DNA of 64,000 bases from assembly GCA_030704615.1 (NCBI GenBank), contig CM060733.1:30194001-30258000 (forward strand), given 5' to 3'. Both the position numbers and the translations under genes were made by a program. This document shows, one piece after another, positions 46,101 through 55,258 of the stretch. The DNA is from Takakia lepidozioides. Its lineage: Eukaryota > Streptophyta > Takakiopsida > Takakiales > Takakiaceae. The notes under the pieces were generated by a model. The model did not search any database. It had not been told where the DNA came from and was given only the letters and a program-made list of their open reading frames with translations. Numbering within the stretch: position 1 is the stretch's first letter; every line of letters starts with the position of its first letter.

Positions 46101-48790
46101 AAATTCAATTTTCATGGATTGGGGAGCTAAGTAATTGGTTTCTTTTTTGTATTTTTGTGAATGGCGTTGACGCCATTCACATACAGTGATGTTGTGAGGT
46201 CCTCAGTGATAGGTTCGTTATGAATGTGCATTGAGTTTTCCTGGTTGGTTCCTTACTCAATTTTTTTATTTCCACCTGTGATTTTGCTTCATTTCAGTAA
46301 TAATTTGGCTTCATTCTTGAATGTCGTTGACGACATTCACTTCTATGTCTGTGTCATTTCTAATCGCATATTTGCTTTCACCTGGATTAGGATGTATTTA
46401 CAGTGTCATGGAATGGAATGTTCTGAATGGCGTTGACGACATTCATATCTGGAGCAGTAGTGTGGTTTTGAAAGGTCCTTGGAGCAGTTGTCAGAGCCAT
46501 TTGTATCCATGTTTTATTCTTTCTGTTCTACTTGCATCTTTCTCACTGAGCGCTTTTGTGGGTTGGGATTCATCTCCTTTTTTCAGGTACACGAAATATG
46601 TGCTTATGGAAGGAAATCACCTGAGCGGAATTCCCGACTATCTTGACATGTGGTCGGACCCTGCAAACGATCCAACCATGTATACTGCAGGGATATTGAA
46701 GGACTGGAGTCCTTCTCACTTCAGAGACTGTGGGTGGTACCTTGACTGCCCACCTGAGCACACGACCTTTCAAGAACAGCATATGAAATACTTGAACAAT
46801 AACGCTGAGATGCTGGCGCCTTTGACTGACGAAGAGTATCAACGAAACATAGCAACCTTGGCTGCCAAGGAGCCTGATGCTCAGGGAACGCCGCAGAAGG
46901 GAAAGAAGGCGGGCCGCAAACCAAAAGACAAGGCTGTTGATGTCATAGCCATCTCACCAGCAAAGCCAAAGGACAAAGACAAGTCCAAAGAGAAGGAAAA
47001 GGACAAGGGGAAGGAGAATGAAAAGGAGATGGAGAGTGGGCAGGACTTTAGTGCTGGAAGATATACCCGCACTCTTCAGTGCGTGTTCGATGCCAAGCCA
47101 CACCCTTCCCGTTCTGATTCAGCAGGAGAGATGAAAATTGTTAATGAGGGTTGGCTTTCGATGATGCAGAGTCGAAAGAGAGGATACACTGGGGTGCCAT
47201 CCCCTACCTGGGACAATATAATCTCATTCCTCAATCTGGTGAGAATTCCACTTTCTTTCCTTTTTCTCTGAATGTTTCGTTTTCAGTATTTCAGTCTCGT
47301 TCTTTGAAAACATTCTTGCCATCGTTCTTATAAAAAACATGTCTGTTGCAGGTGAGCACAGGTCCCACCTTCGTGTGCGGTGTGCAGAAAACTTATGCGG
47401 CCGACATTGTCATTCTCGACATCCCGGATGGCCAGGCTGTGCCAGAAGTTCTTCCAAAGGGCAAGACGCCAGGGTGGAACAAATTCGAGGACAACTACTG
47501 GAGTTGGGTATTCGGGTTCTGTAACAATTTCCTCTCTGATGCAGGGACACTTCTGCTTTTTCAGTCATGTGACAATGATAGTCGTCGGGCATTGGCATCA
47601 TACCTCAAGTCTTCAGGGTTTGAAGTTTTGCGCACATGGAATTGTGTGAACAGCCTCTACCTTGTGAAAGGGGGTTTCCCTGGTCAGCTGGTATGCCGTC
47701 TGCCTTCTGCTTATGCTTTGATCATGAGTTTCAATTTTCTCTGCAGCTCCACTCTAGTAGAATGTTTTATGATCGACACCGATCATCAACGATTCATGGT
47801 TTTTTGGTGTCAGAGTTCTGAATAGCCGATGTACACACTTCCACTTTAGATTGTGTTTACCACACTAACCTGCTATCTTTGGCAGACGAGGATGTTCGAG
47901 GCGATCTGCCTGCGGAGGATTCGCACATCAAAGACACCATCCTCCATCCGCAGCTTTGAGATTTCTGACCAGGGTTGTTTCGTCAACCCCCCCTATGAGC
48001 CCCATGTCGATGACATTTTGTACAACTTCATGCAGTCCAGTCAGACTCTGAAGAGACCAGATGGCACTCCCTGGAGAGGTGCAAAGGAAAAGTCACCAGC
48101 ATTCATGCAAATACTGCTGGAGTCATGCAGCCACCGCTCTGCACGGGTGGTCGATCTTTCTGTGTCCACAGGTTCGTTTTCTCCCTTCCGAATTGGTTTC
48201 CTTTCAATAGTTTCATCTGCTTAAATCCCCTCCTCCAAACTGCTTATGTTCTCCTGTCTGGTGCAGGAGCAACTTACCACGCATGCAAGGCAGGCGGAAG
48301 AAGCCTTTTTGGTATGGAGGGTGATTCTGACCTCTACAACACAGTGCTCCTCCCCCTTTTGTCTGGCTCCACTTCAGGCACACAGACTGATCGTATTCAT
48401 ATTCGAAATGATGACGATCCCGAAGATAAGCAGGTCGACAACGACTTTTCATGTGAGTAAGTGCTAAACCCTCTTTGGGAGTCATACTCAATTTCTCGAT
48501 AACATCAAAGTTACAGTAATAACTTTTTCAGGCTGTCTTTCAGGAAAGCCAGCGGTGGATCTTCAGGAGATACAGTCATTTCTGGCGAGTCTGTTTTCGA
48601 CAGCCCCCTTTCCAATTTTCTGCTCCCTGTTTATGCCGAAGCAATGGCACTTCACGCGTCCGAGTCCCTATCCCCTGACTTTTTAGTGGCCAGCCGTAGG
48701 TGTATCCAGCGTGGATCCGGTGTTCTAAAATACTTAGACTTAGATGCAGAGGAAGAGGGGATACATTGTACTGACTCTGAGTCAGACTGA
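43158..48790 (+). CDS. ParB-like domain/DNA methyltransferase fusion, intact, 10 exons
   Basis: Exons (GT-AG, phases consistent): 43,158-43,454; 43,895-44,523; 44,618-44,810; 44,895-45,332; 45,417-45,643; 46,587-47,238; 47,352-47,690; 47,886-48,171; 48,267-48,456; 48,544-48,790, giving 1,165 aa. Residues 1-140: charged, disordered. About 170-310: ParB/Srx-like domain with D260-G-N-H-R264. 310-600: helical middle. About 715-750: Lys/Glu-rich linker. 815-1050: methyltransferase fold in permuted (beta-class) order: DIVILDIPDG (830-839) in the motif IV position, GTLLLF and GFEVLRTW, PAFMQILLES, then motif I VVDLSVSTG (D1015-G1021) and GRSLFGMEGD. Motif IV lacks the usual PPY/W, so activity is uncertain. 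Prokaryotes and phages carry ParB-methyltransferase fusions; introns show this copy is eukaryotic. Introns 1 and 5 hold palindromes. Confidence 0.88.
43530..43855. repeat. Intron 1 palindromes (GTCGTTAACGCC type)
   Basis: Four copies near 43,540, 43,631, 43,707 and 43,831 with centres GTCGTTAACGCC, GTCGTTGCCGCC and GTCGTTACCGCC, flanked by GAATG/CATTC-like arms. Less perfect than those of intron 5. Confidence 0.8.
45725..46444. repeat. Seven intron 5 palindromes (GAATGTCGTTGACGACATTC)
   Basis: 20-bp copies start at 45,725, 45,845, 45,957, 46,051, 46,159, 46,319 and 46,425. Arms are either GTCG/CGAC or GGCG/CGCC around TTGA. All lie within intron 5 (45,644-46,586), the longest intron. Their spacing is 94-160 bp. 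Confidence 0.95.
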
Positions 48791-49290
48791 ACGTATTCTT
48801 TTAATATTCATTTTCATATTATCTGGAAACGTTGAATCCCCTTACTCTACCGTAGTTGTTCCTTTAGAACAAATAATAATCACAGAATCAACTTTCGTTT
48901 AAATTGCTATATGTATGAATCCATCTCACAAACCTTCCTGACTCTTCTCATATCCATTGTGCATTCATCTACACTGTATTCATGCGTGCTCCATTCATGA
49001 AAGCTTCCTTTGTACAACATCCATTGTACATTCATCCTCTGTACTCTTTAATCCACCCCACAAACCTTCCACACTCATTTCATATACTTTGTGCATTCGT
49101 CAAAAGATTTGGTCATGCATCTTCCTGTCATGAATTTTTGTCATTGCTCAACATCCATTATACATTCATCCATTTTACTCTTATCCATCCGTCATTCATC
49201 CATCTACATAGATTTTTCAAACTCATCCATCTGTTTATCATCCAACTGTACATTCATCCATCATTTATTCAATGCCTTTTATTATGTCGT
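48791..49290 (+). repeat. CATTCATCCA-rich 3' flank
   Basis: From about 48,920 to 49,270 the sequence is a degenerate minisatellite of CATTCATCCAT / CCATTGTACATTCATC units. The same block is present in the deletion derivative at about 15,490-15,600. Confidence 0.75.
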
Positions 49291-49493
49291 CCAGCTTGTT
49301 TCCGCGGTAAAGGGTGCCAATCCGCGGGAATACACTCCACTTCTTTCTGGGTGCGTGGTGACTCGGCCTCCACGTGTGATGACGTGGACTGAGACCCGTG
49401 ATGTGGCATTTGCGCAAGGTGACGTGGCGTGAGCGCAGTCGCGCTCACGCGCTCACGTGCTCACGTGACCAGGCTCACGCCGAGGCATCCCTG
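49291..49493 (+). repeat. Inner MULE right terminal and subterminal repeats
   Basis: TGACGTGGCGTGAGCGCAG, then GCTCACGCGCTCACGTGCTC and the tip GGCTCACGCCGAGGCATCCC-TG. It pairs as an inverted repeat with 38,172-38,240. Confidence 0.88.
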
Positions 49494-49534
49494 TCGGAAT
49501 TGCGCTGTATGAAGCTGTCGGAATCGCACTCGGC

Positions 49535-50385
49535 TCCATGCATCAGATACAAAATGGAAATGCGGCGCCGCATTTCCGTTCTGGAATGTCGAAAAGTGCG
49601 ACTCGGACGGAAATGCGGTGCCGCATTTCTGTTCCCGTTGTTCGTAAATCTCAATCAGAACGGAAATGCGGTACCGCATTTCCGTTCCACCTTCACATAC
49701 CGTGCTTGTTGAATGAAAATGCGGTACCGCATTTCCGTTCTGGAGAGTATGAATGTCTTTTAAGGACGGAAATGTGCTGCAGCATTTCTATCCCTCAGCT
49801 CCATTCATCAGATACAAAATGGAAATGCGGCGCCGCATTTCCGTTCTGGAATGTCGAAAAGTGCGACTCGGACGGAAATGCGGTGCCGCATTTCTGTTCC
49901 CTATGTTCGTAAATCTCAATCAGAACGGAAATGCGGTACCGCATTTCCGTTCCACCTTCACATACCGTGCTTGTTGAATGAAAATGCGGTACCGCATTTC
50001 CGTTCTGGAGAGTATGAATGTCTTTTAAGGACGGAAATGTGCTGCAGCATTTCTATCCCTCAGCTCCATTCATCAGATACAAAATGGAAATGCGGCGCCG
50101 GTTTTCCGTTCTGAAATGTCGCAAAAGTGCGACTCGGACGGAAATGCGGTGCCGCATTTCTGTTCCCGTTGTTCATAATTCTCAATCAGAACGGAAATGC
50201 GGTACCGCATTTCCGTTCCACCTTCACATACCGTGCTTGCTGAATGGAAATGCGTTACCGCATTTCCGTTCTGGAGAGTATAAAGGTTTTCCCCGGACGG
50301 AAACTCGTTGCCGCATTTCCGTCGCTCTGGTGCATGACCAAGATGCAATACGGAAATGCGGCGCCGTATTTCCGTCCACCGGCAA
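49535..50385. repeat. 53-bp-periodic palindrome array (right part), 265-bp higher-order repeat
   Basis: Sixteen palindromes with centres at 49,566.5, 49,619.5, 49,672.5, 49,725.5, 49,779.5, 49,831.5 and so on to 50,362.5, each interval 52-54 bases. Five units form a 265-bp higher-order repeat (starting about 49,551, 49,816 and 50,081), in which one unit has a CTGCAG centre. Confidence 0.95.
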
Positions 50386-50790
50386 TCGAAAGAATCAATC
50401 GGGACGGGAAATTTGGAACCTGAATGGGTTGCATTGTTCCGAAACAACACAATTGCGGCCAGTCTTGATGAGCACAACTTGGTTGTCTGACCGTTTTAAC
50501 CAGCAGTCCTAGCACTTGTCAGTGCGAACGTTCCTGTCTGCACCGAGAATACTGCTGGATCCACCCTCAGGAGAAACTGTCAGGAGATGTTATTTCGTCG
50601 CCGAATCGGCCATCATTGTCATACTCACTGGCTATGGAATCAAACCTCCCACCTTCATGCATGTAGCTTGAAACAATACTTTCCACTTCAATGTGCGACT
50701 TCCAATCGTCGATGGACTCCGCATGGTGCCTGTGAGCCTTGGTCTGTCGCTATACTGAACCTCGCACTTGCCAACTCCGTGCGGTGTTCG
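50386..50790 (+). promoter_or_regulatory. Proximal promoter/leader of outer transposase
   Basis: About 400 bases between the last palindrome and the chosen ATG at 50,791. An upstream in-frame ATG at 50,587 exists, but the 68 extra residues have no counterpart in the inner transposase. Confidence 0.5.
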
Positions 50791-53700
50791 ATGGCTCCGA
50801 ATTCCTACGCTATAGTTTGCTGTCCTCCGCAACTTGGGAGAGCCTGGATCCCAAACGAGGGAGGACTTTGCAGAGTGACTGAAACTTACCTTTGTTCCAA
50901 ATTCAAGCTCAAACCGGGCACAGTTTATTTGGAAGAAGAAAGGAAGGATGTTCCTGGACAGGTTGACGAGACCATTGTCGTGCTAGGTAACGACGGAGGT
51001 TGCGGAATCGAATGGCACGTTCCCCCGTCAGACACCATCCTGTACCGAGCTGTGGGAATGCCCATTCCCTTTCCGAATCAGTCGCTGCCCACACCATCCA
51101 CAAAGGAGTCCGGAAACCGAGAGGCGGCCACTGCCAACAGAGAGGTATGCAACGATAATCATTCCCGACCTGGACCGTCAAGACCCTCCATAGCTTCTCG
51201 TGTGGACGTATTCGACATTTCCGACGAGGAAGATGATTGCATTGAGGTACCCATGTCCTCCACACGGTCGTTCAAATCCGGCATGGACGTCTCTGTAGGT
51301 GCTACGCATGTGCCCTCGAGCATAACTCCAACCCGGTCCATTGTGCAGCTCCTACGACAACATCACCTCGATGGTTCTCGCTCCGAGCTGGCTGCTCTCG
51401 ACTATGCCAAATTCCCAGTCAGAAAGGTAACGTTTCTGCCTCCCGAAGTCGATGGCAATGTCATCTTCGAGTTTCCACCTGTTTCTTCGTCAAAGAAATC
51501 CTCCGGGATGTTAACAGACATGGATCGAAAGCATGACAGACACCCCTGGTGTGTGACGAAGACCAGTAGCACGAAAATTGCTGATGGTGTTCGTGTACGA
51601 TATGTCCTCTGTGCGGGGAAGCTGAGGTGCCTCAATCCCACCTGCTTCCACTTTCTCTCCAAAGGAGGGCGGAGAAACGAGACGGATTGGACTGGCACAA
51701 CGCATCATCCATTCATTGTCTCCAGCCAAGCTCCTGCGGGTTCTTTCAAGTGTGCACATTGCAAAGAACCACCGACGTGCATGTCCATGTGCAGAGCCAA
51801 GCAATACTACGTTATCCATTTGCTCCCGGACTTGACTAGAGCTTGCATACACGTTGGGGTCCACTGCCACCCCTTGGCGAGAGGCAACATGCGTGAGGCT
51901 GTGCAGGAAGCACACGACATCATAAAAGAGGAGGTCAAATTGAGCCCCGGAGCCAGACCAAAGCAGATTCAGCTGAAGGCAGCCCACAAGATTGCTCTTG
52001 GCAAAATCATGTCTGAAGATGGTTCCGACCAAGAGCCCTTGACCGAAGACGAGATGCGTGACCTCTTGGAGTCCGTCTCGCACGTTTGTAGTCCGAATGT
52101 GCGGAATCACATCGTATCTTGCAAGCAGGAGTTCGGCAGGGGGTCGGACATGTACTCAATCCTGGAGGTGAAACGAATGACTGGATATGACTACATCCAA
52201 GGTAGCAGGTTTCCAGTGCAAGGCAGCGAATCCGATCGTTGTTACATTTTCAAAATGTCGACGTGTGGGCCTGGGAGTGGAGTCGACTTGGTCACTCGCA
52301 TGACAACTGGAAACTTGTCGAATGCTTGGGTGATGTTTGATCACATCAAGCGAATTACAAACCATCAGTGGGTGACTATGGGTGCGCATGTTTATGACTA
52401 TCACTCCAAGAGGCTCATGACGATTGCAATCTGCGAGATGAAAGGGGAGGACACACAGTCCGAGATGCATCTGTGGGAGGGCATAAACGAGCAGATGGCA
52501 AGGGCGGGATTGCCAGAGCCCAATTTCAGGGGATTCATGGCAGACAACGCTCAGGCCAACTGGGCAGCGGTGCGGCGTGTGTACGGTGAGGACCCCAATG
52601 TTCCAATGGAGGGGAAAGAGAGATCCTGTGGATTCCATTGGATGCAGAGTCTATCCCACTACACTACCAAATTTGTTGCTAGCTCATTCCAGGCTGAACA
52701 CCGTGTCCTTTGTACGGCGTGGAAGGATGCACCCACATTTGATGACGCGGAGGTTAAGTTTGCTATCATCGAGGCTTGGTGGAACACGTCAGGTGCAGTG
52801 GAGACAACCAATCTGGGAGCATTGCACAGCTGGTTGGGGTGGTGGCATTTTCGGTATCGACAGTTCGGACAGTACATGCGGGAGGTAGGCTGCTGTCATT
52901 TTCGTTCATTTGTCTTTCTGTTACGGACATTTCGATTGGTCCCTCACCATTGTTTGTGTCCTTCTAGGAGCGGTGCTTGGATTCCGACACGGACATGCCG
53001 AACACGAATATGGCAGAATCGGTCCACTCCTCCTGGCGAGCGTCTTCTGCCGCACATCTGGTGGACGTAGTCACGGCCACAACGGAGGACATCGACAGAG
53101 CAATCATGCAGCAAGCCACGTACTACAAGTTCTTGAGCGGCAAACAATGGGGCTTTGGGCCGGACAGGGAGGAATTGTTGGTACGAACAGCTTCGAGGTC
53201 CAAGAATCCAGTGAAATGGGCGACAGCATTGCGAGAGAAGATCAAAGGGACGCCTCTGCACCGCAGAGGTGAACACCTAGAGGGGGACGTCCGGACTCGC
53301 CCTGTCAGGCGGAGGATTGAAGAGGAACCCGGGTGCGAAGAGGATTCCTGGAGATCCGACAGGAACATTCGGACAGCACCTCGAGGTCCCGTCATGTTGC
53401 CGCACAATGTGTCTTCCAGCAGTGGAAGCCCAAGAAATTCCAGATCGCCGTCGCCTTCAACCGGGGATTTCGTGCAACAAATTCCCACCGCTCCCTTGCC
53501 CCACATTCCGCCCGCTGTTATGCAGTATGGCCAAGCCATTGTGGAGACGACTGTGTCTGCATCACAGTGGAGAATTGCTCGCACAAAGCCGTCGTTTCGA
53601 GGAAGGTGTTCCGCAATTCGTGTGGATACACGGCAACGTTGTTTAGAGATGATAAGGAGGAATCCAGATGGGGCTGTCCCTGCTCCTACTTTTACAGGAA

Positions 53701-54398
53701 GATTTGTCCATGCAAAGTTTGCGGAGGCGACAACCACCCAGTTCTGGTTCTGCAGGCACGACATTATGACTTGCGTGTATGGAAAGCCCAAGTACGGCAT
53801 ACAAACAATGCCAGAGGCTCCCCCGGTGTGGCCAGTGGAACCAGGCTGCGATCTGAGTCAGGTTGAGGCCGACGCCCTTACCACCGCAGGATTTCGGATG
53901 GTGCAGCGCACTGACGTCCCCAGACAACCATTTCCGCTTCCACAGCCTCCACCACCGACCCCTGTGAGAGCAAGAACAATGGGACATGACAGCTCTAAGC
54001 ATCCTACACACCGTTGGGGGAAACCGAAGAGGCGGCGACCTCCCTCAAAAGTGAACGAGACAAGGATGGGGAATGCACTTCGGATGAACTGTACAATCCA
54101 GAGCTCGACAGAAGTGCCCCCACCAGGATTCGGGCGTGTGTATCAGATGGCCACGGCGGGCTCAGCTGTTCGCAATGAGGTGTACACCATCACCATTTCA
54201 GAATTACCCACCTGCAATTGCACCGACTTCCAGATCATGGCGAACAAGGGGGCATCATACTGCCCTTGCAAGCATTTGTACTACGTGTACCTAAAGAGAC
54301 TCCGTTGTAATTCCACAACTCATCACTTCATACATGCACCAGGGTTGAGCCCCCAGGAGGTTCACACTCTTCTGAATATGGATCCAGGGGACCAGTGA
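50791..54398 (+). CDS. MULE transposase with SWIM finger (outer; intact), 1,174 aa
   Basis: Exon 1 50,791-52,884, intron 52,885-52,967, exon 2 52,968-54,398; in frame throughout. The N-terminal part resembles the inner copy. The zinc-binding region has LCAGKLRCLNPTCFHF, then CAHCKEPPTCMSMC and TRACIHVGVHCHP. Catalytic core: D517 in VMFDHIKR, D585 in GFMADNAQANW, the C613-x2-H616 element typical of eukaryotic DDE transposases, and E715 in NMAESVHSSW. The SWIM finger is C1114-x-C1116 and C1132-x-H1134. The ATG at 50,791 was chosen because it aligns with the start of the inner protein. Function: binding of the terminal repeats and cut-and-paste transposition in the nucleus. This copy could still mobilise related elements. 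Confidence 0.92.
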
Positions 54399-55139
54399 GC
54401 TTGGCTTGCGGTCCACATACAATGGTACGCCCATCCTTTTCGGATAGTAGAACTGTACTGCTGCCAGTACCTCAGACTCTGGCCACAGAAAGGTCCGACA
54501 TATGTCTTGCCTACCAGTAACATGTTTTGATCGAACTAAGATATTACTATATCGTTCACTTGTTTCCACGTGCATGTATTTTTGTATGTTGGAGGGTTCA
54601 TGTTTTTCTGCTTTCCGAAAACTTGCTCTCCTCATTCGACCTCCGACAAGGAAATGCGGCGCCGAATTTCCAAGTATCATCGTAGGTACCCCCAGAGGCG
54701 GCCTTCGCCAACACCAAACCGCTCCGAAATTTCGCACGTGCGAACCCTAATGCGGCACCCTATTTCCCAGTTCAGTTGCAAACCTTTCCCGCCGAATACC
54801 CGAAGAAGACAGAATTGTGAAGTACTGCAGACTGTATTGGTGCAGACTCCATTGGTTCAATCGCGGCAAAAGGGTCAGCTTCATTCCAATGTTAAGGCAT
54901 GTAAAACCGCGGAATACTCTATACATGCCAGTATGCGACGTCCTTTTGCAGTGGTATACTGGATTTCCCGTTGCACGGTCACTTATTTCCATGAGCGGAT
55001 CTAAAAAACCATGAGCGGACTTGTTACTGACGACATATCTTCGCCGCATTACATGATCTGGAACGTCCAAAAACGGCAAGGTCAAATAAAAAACTATTAT
55101 TTTAATACTTGTTTAATCTGCCGCATTTCCAAATTTGGA
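54399..55139. other. 3' flank of outer transposase
   Basis: Non-coding. Contains a palindrome-family unit (AATGCGGCGCCGAATT, about 54,653-54,668) and an ATGAGCGGA unit pair near 54,992 and 55,010. Confidence 0.6.
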
Positions 55140-55249
55140 GGAGTCCGCTCATGAAATCCGCGTATCTTAGACTTCGGCTCACCGCTCATGCGGCTCATGC
55201 GGCTCATGGCTCATGGCTCATGGTTTCTGCTCATGAAATAGTAAACCTC
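55140..55249 (-). repeat. Outer MULE right terminal inverted repeat
   Basis: CCGCTCATG, then tandem CGGCTCATG / GGCTCATG units, TGCTCATGAAATAG and tip TAAACCTC. Reverse complement of the left end. Confidence 0.9.
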
Positions 55250-55258
55250 CAAAAGAAG
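55250..55258 (+). repeat. Target-site duplication of giant MULE (right)
   Basis: CAAAAGAAG, same as 28,932-28,940. Confidence 0.95.

Larger units (their letters stand above)
38172..49493. mobile_element. Inner MULE, 11.3 kb, with transposase and ParB-methyltransferase genes
   Basis: Tips: the left 21 bases end in GGCGTGAGC and the reverse complement of the right tip also ends in GGCGTGAGC at base 21, followed in both by CACGTGAGCGCG-type units. Target duplication TCGGAATTG. Contains a transposase gene (38,791-42,305, minus) and an intact ParB-methyltransferase gene (43,158-48,790, plus) diverging from an 850-bp spacer. The right tip is confirmed by the deletion derivative ending at 15,832. 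It lies inside one unit of the outer element's palindrome array, so it inserted later. Confidence 0.9.
28941..55249. mobile_element. Giant Mutator-like element (outer MULE), 26.3 kb with nested MULE
   Basis: Bounded by a 9-bp duplication (CAAAAGAAG) and inverted ends: the first 21 bases and the reverse complement of the last 21 match at 17 positions, sharing CTATTTCATGAGC, followed on both sides by tandem ATGAGC units. It contains an unknown gene (29,404-30,234), a decayed ParB-methyltransferase gene (minus), a 53-bp-periodic palindrome array, the inner MULE (38,172-49,493) and an intact transposase gene (plus). Without the inner element it is about 15 kb. The D-D-E transposase with SWIM finger and the 9-bp duplication place it in the Mutator superfamily. 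Confidence 0.93.

Noticed and set aside
47979-47990. NPPY (residues 959-962) as the catalytic motif IV
   Set aside because: Not kept in the outer copy, and it lies only about 53 residues before motif I, whereas DIPDG sits after the expected beta-strand and is kept in both.
43158-48790. Bacterial or phage contamination as the source of the ParB-methyltransferase sequence
   Set aside because: Nine GT-AG introns, related diverged copies in the same window and nesting inside plant retrotransposons rule it out.
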